The notes under the pieces: model-generated | Seen by the model: the letters and a program-made list of their open reading frames with translations, nothing else | Told to the model about the DNA's origin: nothing | Databases searched by the model: none | Position numbers and translations under genes: made by a program | Part shown: piece by piece, positions 20,016 to 28,917 of the stretch | Layout: every line of letters begins with the position of its first letter | Numbering within the stretch: the first letter of the stretch is position 1 | Assembly: GCF_040702505.1 (NCBI RefSeq) | Contig: NZ_JBFBLC010000002.1 | Coordinates: 848,836-912,835 of the forward strand | DNA from: Terrabacter sp040702505 | GTDB lineage: Bacteria; Actinomycetota; Actinomycetes; Actinomycetales; Dermatophilaceae | Direction: 5' to 3' | DNA length: 64,000 bases

Positions 20016-21232
20016 CACGTGCGCAGCTCCTTCCGGATGCCGTCGAGGTATGCCGTGTGGTTGCGGGACGTCTCCGTGACCGAGTCGCCGCCGAACTTCT
20101 CGAGGCACGCGCCGGCGAGGACGAGAGCGACCATCGCCTCCGCGACCACGCCGGCCGCAGGAACGGCGCAGACGTCGGAGCGCTGGTGGATCGCCGTGGC
20201 GGCCTCACCCGTGGCGACGTCGACGGTCGACAGGGCGCGCGGCACCGTGCTGATCGGCTTCATCGCGGCGCGGACGCGCAGGACCTGCCCGGTCGACATC
20301 CCGCCCTCGGTGCCACCGGCGCGACCGGTGCGTCGGGTGATGACGCCGTCGACGAGCTCCATCTCGTCGTGCGCCTGCGAACCGCGGCGCCGGGCCGTCT
20401 CGAAGCCGTCGCCGACCTCGACTCCCTTGATGGCCTGGATGCTCATCAGGGCCTGGGCGAGCTGCCCGTCGAGCTTGCGGTCCCAGTGGACGTGGGAGCC
20501 CAGGCCCGGGGGCAGGCTGTAGGCCAGCACCTCGACGACGCCGCCGAGGGTGTCGCCGTCCTTCTTGGCGGCATCGACCTCGGCGACCATGGCCGCCGAG
20601 CCGTTCGGGTCGAACGCGCGGACGGGGTCGGCGTCGAGACGCTCTACGTCGTCGGGCGTGGGCAGCTCCACGTCCGCGGGCACGTCGGCCGTGCCGATCG
20701 AGACGGTGTGCGAGACCAGCCGGATGCCGTAGGCCTGCTCGAGGAAGCGGGCTGCGATCTCGCCGAGCGCGACCCGCGCCGCCGTCTCGCGCGCTGAAGC
20801 ACGCTCGAGCACCGGGCGGGCGTCCTCGTGACCGTACTTCTGCATGCCGACCAGATCGGCGTGCCCGGGCCGGGGGCGGGTCAGCGGTCGGTTGCGCGCG
20901 ACTTCCTTCTCGGCGTTGACGTCGTCGGACGCCGCATACGCTTCGGCACTGACCGCCTCGGGGCTCATCACGGTCGTCCACTTCGGCCACTCGCTGTTGC
21001 CGATGCGCACGGCGATCGGCGAGCCGAGGGTCACGCCGTGGCGCAGGCCGCCGAGGAACTCCACCTCGTCCTGCTCGAACTTCATCCGCGCGCCGCGGCC
21101 GTAGCCCAGGCGGCGGCGCGACAGGGCGGCCTGCAGGTCCTTGGCCCCCACCTCGACTCCGGCCGGCAGGCCCTCGAGCATGGCGACGAGTGCAGGCCCG
21201 TGCGACTCACCGGCCGTCAACCAACGCAACAT
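20012..21232 (-). CDS. aroC: Chorismate synthase
   Basis: Last common step to the aromatic amino acids: FMNH2-dependent elimination of phosphate from EPSP. 406 residues: N-terminal LTAGESHGPALVAMLEGLP, RRRLGYGRGARMKFEQD, RPGHADLVGMQKYGHEDARPVLERASARETA with the catalytic His and Arg residues, and C-terminal GDSVTE. The ATG at 21232 is about 90 bases downstream of the peptidase gene. Confidence 0.97.
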   Translation of the reverse strand: MLRWLTAGESHGPALVAMLEGLPAGVEVGAKDLQAALSRRRLGYGRGARMKFEQDEVEFLGGLRHGVTLGSPIAVRIGNSEWPKWTTVMSPEAVSAEAYAASDDVNAEKEVARNRPLTRPRPGHADLVGMQKYGHEDARPVLERASARETAARVALGEIAARFLEQAYGIRLVSHTVSIGTADVPADVELPTPDDVERLDADPVRAFDPNGSAAMVAEVDAAKKDGDTLGGVVEVLAYSLPPGLGSHVHWDRKLDGQLAQALMSIQAIKGVEVGDGFETARRRGSQAHDEMELVDGVITRRTGRAGGTEGGMSTGQVLRVRAAMKPISTVPRALSTVDVATGEAATAIHQRSDVCAVPAAGVVAEAMVALVLAGACLEKFGGDSVTETSRNHTAYLDGIRKELRTW

Positions 21233-21321
21233 GGAGCGATCCTCCCACGCGTGAGGCCGGGCCCTTCGGGGCGCCCGGTCCGCGGGACCGCCGGGTGCGG
21301 CCGCCGCAGGACGAGGGGCGC

Positions 21322-22035
21322 TCAGAAGAGCGGTCGCACCTGCACGACGAGCGAGATGAGCAGGCCGAGCAGCATCCAGGGCCCGAAGGCGATGTCGTCT
21401 TTGCGGGTGCCGCGCCGCGCCACGAGCCGCACGACACCGTAGATGCCGGCGAGGATGAAGGCGGCGTAGGAGGCGACGAGGGTGGTGCCCACACTGACGT
21501 AGCCGGTGGCGAGCCCCACGAGCCCGGCCAGGGTGACGTCGCCGTAGCCGAAGCCACTGCCGAGCAGGGCTGCCCCGAGGGCGAGCGCGAAGTACACGAC
21601 CCACAGCACGACCCCCGCGATGACGGCGCGTCGCAGGGCCTCCCAGTCCCCCGAGGCGACAGAAGCGATGGCGAGCTGCACCACGAGGAGCGGGTAGGCC
21701 GGTCGGGTCAGCCCGCGCGGGAGCCGGTGCACGTCGGCGTCGATCCAGGCCAGGGCGACGGCCACGAAGGCGAAGCCGAGGTAGGCGGGGGTCAGTGCCC
21801 ACCCCGACAGTGGACCTAACCGCCAGGCGAGCAGTCCCCAGAGCAGCCCCAGCGCGACCGGCACGATGCGCGAGGACACCCGTGGCAGAGGTCCTCCCTC
21901 GTCGTCGAGCCGGTAGCCGCCGCAAGCGAGGCGCCGTCGCAGCACCTCTCCCACGGCCGCGCCCGCGACCGTCAACAGGACGATGAACCACCACGGCGTC
22001 CCCGGCGCCTCGACCCACGTCACCGGCGGGATCAT
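21322..22035 (-). CDS. Prepilin-peptidase-like membrane protease (A24 family)
   Basis: 237-residue polytopic membrane protein with about six to seven hydrophobic segments. The two A24 aspartates are present in context: WIDADVHRLPRGL near residue 98 and GFGYGDVTLAGLVG near 160. It lacks the long N-terminal methyltransferase domain of E. coli PilD, as usual for actinobacterial versions, so it may only cleave. No pilin or Tad genes lie in the window, so its substrates are elsewhere. It overlaps the aroE stop (ATGA); a related gene sits next to aroE/aroC in many actinobacteria. Confidence 0.88.
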   Translation of the reverse strand: MIPPVTWVEAPGTPWWFIVLLTVAGAAVGEVLRRRLACGGYRLDDEGGPLPRVSSRIVPVALGLLWGLLAWRLGPLSGWALTPAYLGFAFVAVALAWIDADVHRLPRGLTRPAYPLLVVQLAIASVASGDWEALRRAVIAGVVLWVVYFALALGAALLGSGFGYGDVTLAGLVGLATGYVSVGTTLVASYAAFILAGIYGVVRLVARRGTRKDDIAFGPWMLLGLLISLVVQVRPLF

Positions 22036-22985
22036 CGGCTCTCCGCGCCGGCGGCACCTGCGGCGTCGGCGGCGTCGGCGGCGTCGGCGGCGTCGGCGGC
22101 GTCGGCGACGTCGGCGGCGTCGGCGGCGTCGGCGCGGGCTGCCAGGGCCTGCCGCAGTGCGGCGGCCATGGCCTCGGTGGGCGCCGCGTGCCCGGTCATC
22201 AGGCGGACCTGCTCGGTTGCCTGGTGCAGCAGCATGTCGGTGCCCTCGGCGACGCTCCAGCCGCGCGCTCGGGCCGCCCGCTGCAGCGGTGTCTCGCCCG
22301 ACCCGTAGACGACGTCGAGCAGGACCGGCCGTCGAGTGCCGGGGTCGCCGGGGCCGGCGGCGGGCAGCCGGTCGAGCCCCGGCACCGACGCGGGAGGGAC
22401 GGTGCTGACGACGGCGTCGACCTCGGCGGCCGCGGCCCAGTCACCCATGCGCACGATGTCGACGTCCATCCCGGCGTCCCGGGCCTGCGCGAGGCTGGCC
22501 GGGCGCACCGTGTCACGGACCATGAAGAGCACGCGCGCGCCGCGTGCCGTCAGCGTGGCCAGGGCCGATCGTGCGGTCGCACCCGAGCCGATGACCAGCA
22601 GGCTCTCGCAGCGCGCGGCGCCCGCGAGGCGCAGGGCCGTGGCGATGCCGTGGACGTCGGTGTTGTGGGCGGTCCACCCGGACGCGTCGTCGCGCACCAA
22701 CGTGTTGGCCGCTCCGGTGGTCGCCGCGAGGGGCGTGACCGTGTCAGCGGCAGCGAGAGCCGCCTCCTTGAGGGGCATGGTCAGCGAGAGCCCCCGCCAC
22801 GTCGGGTCCAGCGCCGCGAAAGCTCCGGCGAAGGCCTCGGCGCCGACGTCACGCCGCTCGTAGGACCAGCCCGTGAGACCGAGCGCCGTGTAGGCGGCCC
22901 GGTGCAGCACCGGGGACAGGGAGTGCGCGACCGGGCTGCCCCACACCGCGCACCGGCGGGTGGGGCGGTGCCCCTTGTTCAGCAC
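22032..22985 (-). CDS. aroE: Shikimate dehydrogenase
   Basis: NADPH-dependent reduction of 3-dehydroshikimate. About 317 residues: WGSPVAHSLSPVLHRAAY binds shikimate, LSLTMPLKEAAL carries the catalytic Lys, TDVHGI follows, and the nucleotide fold has VIGSGATARSALATL. The usual AaroE NRT motif for NADP is degenerate (MVRDTVR). The GTG at 22985 overlaps the mltG stop by five bases and follows AAGGGC; an earlier GTG at 23009 is possible. The last 30 residues are an Ala-Ala-Asp repeat made by a 9-bp minisatellite, not part of the enzyme fold. Confidence 0.93.
   Translation of the reverse strand: MLNKGHRPTRRCAVWGSPVAHSLSPVLHRAAYTALGLTGWSYERRDVGAEAFAGAFAALDPTWRGLSLTMPLKEAALAAADTVTPLAATTGAANTLVRDDASGWTAHNTDVHGIATALRLAGAARCESLLVIGSGATARSALATLTARGARVLFMVRDTVRPASLAQARDAGMDVDIVRMGDWAAAAEVDAVVSTVPPASVPGLDRLPAAGPGDPGTRRPVLLDVVYGSGETPLQRAARARGWSVAEGTDMLLHQATEQVRLMTGHAAPTEAMAAALRQALAARADAADAADVADAADAADAADAADAAGAAGAESR
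22055..22136. repeat. 9-bp minisatellite in the 3' end of aroE
   Basis: About nine copies of GCGGCGTCG (one with GCGACGTCG) run head to tail, encoding repeated Ala-Ala-Asp on the minus strand. The period keeps frame, so copy number can vary without disrupting the gene. Confidence 0.9.
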
Positions 22986-24313
22986 TTGCCCTTGTTGGCC
23001 GCGCACCACTTCTGGAACTCGGCGACGTAGCGCTGGTGCTCCTCGTAGGTGGTGGCGAACTTGGTCTCGCCGGTGTCGAGGTCGACCGTGACGAAGTAGA
23101 GCCAGGGCCCGGCAGCAGGGGCGGCGGCGGCCTTCAGCGCGCTGTCGCCGGGGTTGGAGATCGGCCCCGGCGGCAGGCCCACCACGCGCCGCGTGTTGTA
23201 CGGGTTGGTGCTGTCGAGCATGGCTTGGGTCGGGACGCCGCGCTTCTTGAAGATGTAGTTGACCGTCGAGTCGAGGCCGAGCGGCATCTTCTTGGCCAGG
23301 CGGTTCTCGATGACCCGGGCCACCTTCCCCTGGTCCTCCGCGGTCTTGGCCTCACCCTCGATGAGGCTCGCCACCGTGACGACGCGCTCCATGCGGTCGG
23401 GGGCGATGCCGAGGGCTGCCAGCCGCTTGGTGGACTCGGCCACCATCTGCTTGAGCTGGTCGAGGGCCGTGGCGGTGGGGCCGAACTCGTAGCTCGCCGG
23501 GAAGAGGTAGCCCTCGATGTTGCCCTTCGCCGACGGGGGCAGGCCCAGCTCGCCGACGTTCTTCGCCGCTGCTTCGTACTGCGCGACAGGGATGCCGGAG
23601 GCCTTGGAGAGGCGGTCGTAGATCTCGGTGGCCCACAGGCCCTCCGGGACGACGACGCGCGTGACCAGGCGGTTCTTGGGGTCCACGAGGAGCGCGAGGG
23701 CGTCCGCGGCCTTCATCTGCCGCTTCATCACATAGACGCCCGGCTGGATCGAGCTGCTTCTCGCGTCGTTGTTCGCCGCCTCGACGAACGCCTTGCTCGA
23801 CTTCACGACGTCGTCGTCGACGAGCGTCTGGGCGATCGCGCTGCCACCGGCGCCGGGCTGGATGGTCACGCGGATCTCACCCGTGCCGGGACCTGGGTAG
23901 TCGTTGGACTCCAGGACGCTCTCGACGACCGGACGCAGCCCCTTGTACGCGACTGCCACACCGCCGCCGATGACGGCCAGCGCGACGAGGATGACGAGGA
24001 TGCGTCGCCAGACGGGCGGCTTCCCGCGCGGCACCCGCGCGGCCTCGGAGCGGTCGCGACGTCCACGACGGCGGCGTCCGGCGAGCTCCTGCTCGCGCAG
24101 CTCCCGCCGGCTCAAAGGCGGTGCGGGGCGCGCGTCGGTGGCGGGGCCGCCGAGCGAGTCATGGCTGGAGTCGAGGCTGGAGTCGAGGCTGGAGTCATGG
24201 CCCGGGTCGGCGACGGAGCGGGGCTCCAGGTCATGGCCGCCCTCGGTGACGGGCTCGTCCTCGACGAGGTCCTCGTGGTCGCCGAAGATGGATGACTCGA
24301 GGTGGTCCTTCAT
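22979..24313 (-). CDS. mltG: Endolytic murein transglycosylase MltG
   Basis: Membrane-anchored enzyme that cleaves nascent glycan strands and helps end peptidoglycan polymerisation. 444 residues: an acidic, Ser/His/Asp-rich cytoplasmic N-terminus with an internal HDSSLDSSLDSSHDS repeat (40-55), a basic stretch, one membrane segment (about 103-123), a LysM-like region, and the YceG domain. The catalytic Glu lies in ASLIEGEAK near 320, and the later NPYNTRRVVGLPPGPISNPG block is typical. It overlaps ruvX upstream and aroE downstream. Confidence 0.95.
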   Translation of the reverse strand: MKDHLESSIFGDHEDLVEDEPVTEGGHDLEPRSVADPGHDSSLDSSLDSSHDSLGGPATDARPAPPLSRRELREQELAGRRRRGRRDRSEAARVPRGKPPVWRRILVILVALAVIGGGVAVAYKGLRPVVESVLESNDYPGPGTGEIRVTIQPGAGGSAIAQTLVDDDVVKSSKAFVEAANNDARSSSIQPGVYVMKRQMKAADALALLVDPKNRLVTRVVVPEGLWATEIYDRLSKASGIPVAQYEAAAKNVGELGLPPSAKGNIEGYLFPASYEFGPTATALDQLKQMVAESTKRLAALGIAPDRMERVVTVASLIEGEAKTAEDQGKVARVIENRLAKKMPLGLDSTVNYIFKKRGVPTQAMLDSTNPYNTRRVVGLPPGPISNPGDSALKAAAAPAAGPWLYFVTVDLDTGETKFATTYEEHQRYVAEFQKWCAANKGKC

Positions 24314-24819
24314 CGACGACGTTCCTTCTTCCGTTTGCCCCCCGGCATGATGATCTCCCCGGGCGGTCTGCCCGAGAGCGCCTCCGTGTCGAGCGCCGAC
24401 TGGAGGATGAGCACGGCAGCGGCCTGGTCGACGACGGCTCGCTGTCCGCGGCCGGGCACACCGCTGTCGCGTAGTCTGCGGTGCGCGTCCACCGTGGTCA
24501 AGCGTTCGTCGACCATCCGCACGGCGATGGCGCCGAGGCGCGAGGCCAGTCGGCCCGCGTAGTCCCGGGCGATCCGGGCGGCCTCCCCCTCCTGCCCGGA
24601 CAGCAGACGAGGCAGGCCGACGACGACCTCGACGGCGTCGAGCTCGCGGACGAGGTCGACGATGGCGTCGATGTCGGTGTCACCCTGCGAGTCGCGGCTC
24701 AGCGTGCGGACGGGGTGCGCGAGCGCGCCCGCGGCGCCCGAGGCGGCGACGCCGACGCGGGCGTTGCCCACGTCGATGCCCACCCGTGCCCCGGGCCGCA
24801 GGCGCGCCTCGCTGCTCAC
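24310..24819 (-). CDS. ruvX: RuvX/YqgF Holliday junction resolvase-like protein
   Basis: RNase H-fold protein of the YqgF family, implicated in Holliday junction resolution and, in some bacteria, 16S rRNA 5' processing. 169 residues: GIDVGNARVGVA near residue 14 (first acidic site), VVVGLPRLLSG near 65, VDERLTTVDAHR near 103 and an Asp in VVDQAAAVLILQ. The basic tail (GGKRKKERRR) is longer than in E. coli. The GTG at 24819 overlaps the alaS stop. The alaS-ruvX-mltG-aroE order is conserved in actinobacteria. Confidence 0.94.
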   Translation of the reverse strand: MSSEARLRPGARVGIDVGNARVGVAASGAAGALAHPVRTLSRDSQGDTDIDAIVDLVRELDAVEVVVGLPRLLSGQEGEAARIARDYAGRLASRLGAIAVRMVDERLTTVDAHRRLRDSGVPGRGQRAVVDQAAAVLILQSALDTEALSGRPPGEIIMPGGKRKKERRR

Positions 24820-27488
24820 GGGTTCCGCGACCGCAGCTGGTCCTCGACGGCGCCGAGGGCGAGCGAGACCTTGGACGCGTCGGTGCCGCCACCCTGGGCG
24901 AGGTCGTCCTTGCCGCCGCCGCCTCCGCCGAGCGCCGTCGCCGCGAGCTTGACGAAGGCGCCTGCCTTGAGCCCGGCCTCGCGGGCGCGCTCGTTCGTCG
25001 CCACGATCACCACGGGGCGCTCGTTGTTGACGGCCGCCATGGAGACGAGCACCGGGCGGTCGTTGCCGAGGCGCCCGCGGACGTCGGTGACGAGCTTGCG
25101 CAGGTCGTCGGCCGTGACCCCCTCGCCCGCGTCGTGGCTGACGAAGGTGACTCCGCCGATGTCGCGTGCGGACTGCACCAGACCGCTCGCGGCACCGAGC
25201 ACCTGGCTCTGGCGGACCGCCGCGATCTCCTTCTCCGCGTCGCGCAGGCGGCCGAGGATGGTGGCGATGCGGTCGGGCAGCTCGTCACGGCGCACGCCGA
25301 GCGTGTCGGTGAGCTGGCTGACGATGGTGGCCTCGCGCGCGAGGTGGGTGTACGCGTCGGCGCCCACGAGCGCCTCGACCCGGCGCACGCCGGAGCCGAT
25401 CGAGCTCTCGCCGAGCAGCTTGACGACGCCGATCTGCCCGACCCGGGGGGTGTGGGTGCCCACGCACAGCTCGCGCGACCACTCGCCGATGGACACGACG
25501 CGTACGCGTTCGCCGTACTTCTCGCCGAAGAGTGCCATCGCGCCGAGGCGCTTGGCCGCGTCGAGCGCCATGATGTCGGCCGTGACGGGCAGGTCCTCGA
25601 GGAGCACGCCGTTGATCCGCGCCTCGATCTCGGCCATGGCCGAGGCCGGGACGGCCTGCAGCGACTTGAAGTCGAAGCGGAGCCGGCCGGGCGAGTTCTC
25701 CGAGCCGGCCTGGGTCGCGGTGTCGCCGAGCTCGTCGCGCAGCGCCTGGTGGACCATGTGTGTCGCGGTGTGGGCCCGCGAGATGGACCGGCGGCGTGAC
25801 ACGTCCACCTGAGCCTCGGCGTCCTCGCCGACCCGGGCCTCACCCTCGAGCACGGTGGCGCGGTGGACGACGAGCCCAGTGATCGGCCGCTGCACGTCCT
25901 TGACCTCGAGGAGCGCGCCGTTCGCGAGCCGGATCAGGCCGTGGTCGGCCTGCTGGCCACCGGACTCGGCGTAGAGCGGCGTGCGGTCCAGCACGATCTC
26001 GACGTCGTCACCGGGACCCACGCGGTCGACGACGGCACCGTCGCGGATCAGGCCGCGCACCCGGGTGTCGGTGAGGATCTGGTCGTAGCCGGTGAACTCC
26101 ACGTCGCCGCCGAGCGTGTCGGACAGCTGGCGGTAGACGCTGGTGTCGCCGTGCGCCGACCGCTTGGCGCGGGCGTCGGCCTTGGCGCGGTCGCGCTGCT
26201 CCCCCATGAGCCGGCGGAAGCCCGCCTCGTCGACCTGCAGGCCCTGCTCGGCGGCCATCTCGAGGGTCAGGTCGATCGGGAAGCCGTAGGTGTCGTGCAG
26301 CGCGAAGGCCTCCGTGCCGCCGAGCGTCGTCGACCCCGACGCCTTCGCCTTCGCGACTGCGGTGTCGAGGATCGTGGTGCCCGAGCTCAACGTGCGCCGG
26401 AAGGCCTCCTCCTCGGCGTACGCGACCTGGCTGATGCGCGAGAAGTCGGTCTCGAGCTCGGGGTAGGACGCCTTCATCCGCTCCATGCTGACGGGCAGCA
26501 GCTGCTCGAGGGTCGGCGCGTCGACACCGAGCAGGCGCATGGAGCGCACGGCGCGGCGCAGCAGCCGGCGCAGCACGTAGCCGCGGCCCTCGTTGCCGGG
26601 GGTGACGCCGTCGCCGATGAGCATGAGCGAGGAGCGCACGTGGTCCGCAACGACACGGAAGCGCACGTCGTCGTCGTGGTTCGCACCGTAGCGACGGCCG
26701 CTCAGGTCCTCGGCGGCGGCGATGACCGGGAAGACCTCGTCCGTCTCGTAGATGTTGTCGACGCCCTGAAGCAGGAACGCGACGCGCTCGAGGCCCATGC
26801 CGGTGTCGATGTTGCGCTTGGGCAGGTCCCCGACGATGTCGAAGTCCTCCTTGGAGCGGACGTTCTCGAGCTCGTACTGCATGAAGACGAGGTTCCAGAA
26901 CTCGAGGTAGCGGTCGCCCGCCTCCCAGTCGCCGTCGGCGCCGTACTCACGCCCGCGGTCGAGCAGGATCTCCGAGCACGGGCCGCCGGGGCCGGCCACG
27001 CCCATGTTCCAGTAGTTGTCCTTGCGCCCGAGGCGCACGATGCGGTCGTCCGACAGGCCCGCGACCTTCTTCCAGAGCGCGATGGCCTCGTCGTCCTCGT
27101 AGTAGACGGAGGCGTAGAGGTCCTTCTCGTCGAAGCCGAGGCCGCCCTCGGCCTGGCTGCGGGTGATGAGCTCCCAGGCCAGCTCGATGGCGCCTTCCTT
27201 GAAGTAGTCGCCGAAGCTGAAGTTGCCGTTCATCTGGAAGAACGTGCCGTGCCGGGTGGTCTTGCCCACCTCCTCGATGTCGAGGGTGCGCACGCACTTC
27301 TGCACGCTCGTCGCGCGGGTGAACTGCGGGGTCTCCTGGCCGAGGAAGTACGGCTTGAAGGGGACCATGCCGGCGTTGACGAACAGCAGGTTGGGGTCCT
27401 CGTGCACGAGTGGGGCGCTCGGCACGACGGTGTGGCCGCGGCTGCCGAAGAAGGAGAGCCAGCGACGCCTGATCTCAGCGGTTTCCAT
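24816..27488 (-). CDS. alaS: Alanyl-tRNA synthetase
   Basis: Charges tRNA-Ala; class II synthetase with editing. 890 residues from the ATG at 27488. The aminoacylation domain has the FVNAGMVPFKPYFLG and GNFSFGDYFKEGAI blocks. The tRNA-recognition domain includes GRGYVLRRLLRRAVR. The editing domain carries the zinc ligands HTATHMVH and CVGTHTPRVGQIG. The C-Ala domain ends in a glycine-rich ALGGGGGGKDDLAQGGG. A long leader (to about 27702) with hairpins precedes it. Confidence 0.97.
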   Translation of the reverse strand: METAEIRRRWLSFFGSRGHTVVPSAPLVHEDPNLLFVNAGMVPFKPYFLGQETPQFTRATSVQKCVRTLDIEEVGKTTRHGTFFQMNGNFSFGDYFKEGAIELAWELITRSQAEGGLGFDEKDLYASVYYEDDEAIALWKKVAGLSDDRIVRLGRKDNYWNMGVAGPGGPCSEILLDRGREYGADGDWEAGDRYLEFWNLVFMQYELENVRSKEDFDIVGDLPKRNIDTGMGLERVAFLLQGVDNIYETDEVFPVIAAAEDLSGRRYGANHDDDVRFRVVADHVRSSLMLIGDGVTPGNEGRGYVLRRLLRRAVRSMRLLGVDAPTLEQLLPVSMERMKASYPELETDFSRISQVAYAEEEAFRRTLSSGTTILDTAVAKAKASGSTTLGGTEAFALHDTYGFPIDLTLEMAAEQGLQVDEAGFRRLMGEQRDRAKADARAKRSAHGDTSVYRQLSDTLGGDVEFTGYDQILTDTRVRGLIRDGAVVDRVGPGDDVEIVLDRTPLYAESGGQQADHGLIRLANGALLEVKDVQRPITGLVVHRATVLEGEARVGEDAEAQVDVSRRRSISRAHTATHMVHQALRDELGDTATQAGSENSPGRLRFDFKSLQAVPASAMAEIEARINGVLLEDLPVTADIMALDAAKRLGAMALFGEKYGERVRVVSIGEWSRELCVGTHTPRVGQIGVVKLLGESSIGSGVRRVEALVGADAYTHLAREATIVSQLTDTLGVRRDELPDRIATILGRLRDAEKEIAAVRQSQVLGAASGLVQSARDIGGVTFVSHDAGEGVTADDLRKLVTDVRGRLGNDRPVLVSMAAVNNERPVVIVATNERAREAGLKAGAFVKLAATALGGGGGGKDDLAQGGGTDASKVSLALGAVEDQLRSRNP

Positions 27489-27714
27489 GATGGGTCCTCG
27501 GGTGGGTCGACGGTTGTGGTCTGCGGGGCCCACGCATCGCGCGGGTGGGCAGGGGCGGGGTCAGCGCGGCGCCTCACTGGGGCGCGGCTGACCCCCACGG
27601 AGCTCGCGCCGCCTGCTGCAGGCGGACGCGCAGGTTCACCCTGGGTCCCGTCCGGGCCACGATCATCGTCCTTCGGTCGTCGGCGCACGCTCGCGCCGAG
27701 GTCAATCAACCCTA
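27489..27714 (-). promoter_or_regulatory. alaS leader region with hairpins
   Basis: On the minus strand TAGGGT (27714-27709) looks like a -10, implying a leader of roughly 215 bases. It contains a hairpin of arms CCGCCTGC/GCAGGCGG (27609-27625) and a larger one with GGGGTCAGC (27557-27565) pairing with GCTGACCCC (27587-27595). I found no T-box core (TGGNACCGCG type). No gene is seen in 27489-27870. Confidence 0.45.
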
Positions 27715-27802
27715 ACGGACCCGCCACCGTGAGTCCCACCACGGCCGGGGCGCACACGCTGCCGTATGCCGTCCCGGCCGGCGGGTGCCCCACGCCGGCA
27801 GG

Positions 27803-27840
27803 CCGCTGGGCCGGCTCCCGTGCGGGAGCCGGCCCAGCGG
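27803..27840. terminator. Terminator hairpin of the peptide ABC operon
   Basis: Two 18-base perfectly complementary arms (27803-27820 and 27823-27840) flank a TG loop. It lies 30 bases past the stop of the last transporter gene. There is no T-tract, common in high-GC actinobacteria. Copies of the GTATGCCG word sit on both sides (27764, 27839). Confidence 0.8.
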
Positions 27841-27870
27841 CATACGTGCTCGTCGCCTCGACGGCTCGGG

Positions 27871-28917
27871 TCAGGCGGGGACCTCGGCCACGAGGTCTGT
27901 CTTGACCTCGGGGAAGTGGCAGGCCTGCAGGTGCAGGCCACCCTCGCGGTGGCCGCGCGACGACTCCTCGGTGCTGGCCGCCAGCAGCGGCGGCTCCTGG
28001 GTGGCGCAGATCTCCTGGGCCTTCCAGCAGCGGGTGCGGAAACGGCAGCCGCTCGGCGGGTCGATCGGGCTGGGCACGTCGCCGACCAGGCGGATGCGCT
28101 CCTTCGGGGCGACGCCACGCGCGACGTTGATGTCGGGAGCCGCCGACAGCAGCGCCTGCGTGTAGGGGTGCTCCGGCGCGTCGTAGATCTTGCGCTTGTC
28201 GCCGTACTCGACGATCTTGCCGAGGTACATGACCGCGACCTGGTCGCAGAAGTGGCGGACCACACCGAGGTCGTGGGCGACGAAGATGAACGCGAGGTCC
28301 AGCTCGTTGCGCAGCTTGGCGAGCAGGTTCATCACCTGCGCCTGGATGGAGACGTCGAGGGCCGAGACCGGCTCGTCCGCCACGATCAGCTTCGGCTCCA
28401 CCGCGAGGGCCCGGGCGATGCCGATGCGCTGGCGCTGGCCGCCGGAGAACTCCGACGGGTAGCGGTTGATGTGCTCGGGGTTCAGGCCCACCAGCTCGAG
28501 CAGCTCCTGGACGCGCGCCTTCTCCTTGCCCTTGTGCAGGCCGTGCACGTGCAGCGGGGTGCTGAGGATCGACCCGACCGTGTGACGGGGGTTCAGCGAG
28601 GAGTACGGGTCCTGGAAGATCATCTGCACGTCGCGACGGATGCCGCGCAGCTCGTGCTCCTTCAGGTGCGTGATGTCGCGGCCCTCGAACTCGATCGAGC
28701 CGCTCGTCGGCTCGTCGAGGCGCGTCACCAGGCGCGAGGTCGTCGACTTGCCGCAGCCGGACTCGCCGACGAGGCCGAGCGTCTGGCCCTGCTTGATCGT
28801 GAAGCTGATCCCGTCGACGGCCTTGACCGTCGCCCGGACCATCTTCAGGCCCTGGACCTCACGGAACGGGAAGTGTCGCTGCAGGTCGGTGACCTTGAGC
28901 AGTGTCTGGTCGCTCAT
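27871..28917 (-). CDS. Peptide ABC transporter ATP-binding protein (OppF/DppF type)
   Basis: Second ATPase of the importer, cytoplasmic face. 348 residues: Walker A GESGCGKSTTSR near residue 50, signature SGGQRQRIGIARAL, Walker B LIVADEPVSALD, and switch His in VAHDLGVVRH. The C-terminal oligopeptide-transporter extension has HPYTQALLSAAP and a cysteine-bearing SGCRFRTRCWKAQEIC, which in OppD/F relatives binds an iron-sulfur cluster. Its ATG overlaps the upstream ATPase gene stop. Last gene of the operon, followed by the hairpin at 27803. Confidence 0.92.
   Translation of the reverse strand: MSDQTLLKVTDLQRHFPFREVQGLKMVRATVKAVDGISFTIKQGQTLGLVGESGCGKSTTSRLVTRLDEPTSGSIEFEGRDITHLKEHELRGIRRDVQMIFQDPYSSLNPRHTVGSILSTPLHVHGLHKGKEKARVQELLELVGLNPEHINRYPSEFSGGQRQRIGIARALAVEPKLIVADEPVSALDVSIQAQVMNLLAKLRNELDLAFIFVAHDLGVVRHFCDQVAVMYLGKIVEYGDKRKIYDAPEHPYTQALLSAAPDINVARGVAPKERIRLVGDVPSPIDPPSGCRFRTRCWKAQEICATQEPPLLAASTEESSRGHREGGLHLQACHFPEVKTDLVAEVPA

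Noticed and set aside
21322..22035. Type IV pilus or Tad locus
   Set aside because: Only the peptidase is present; no pilin, ATPase or secretin genes lie nearby.
27489..27714. T-box riboswitch before alaS
   Set aside because: No TGGNACCGCG-type antiterminator sequence could be found; only simple hairpins.
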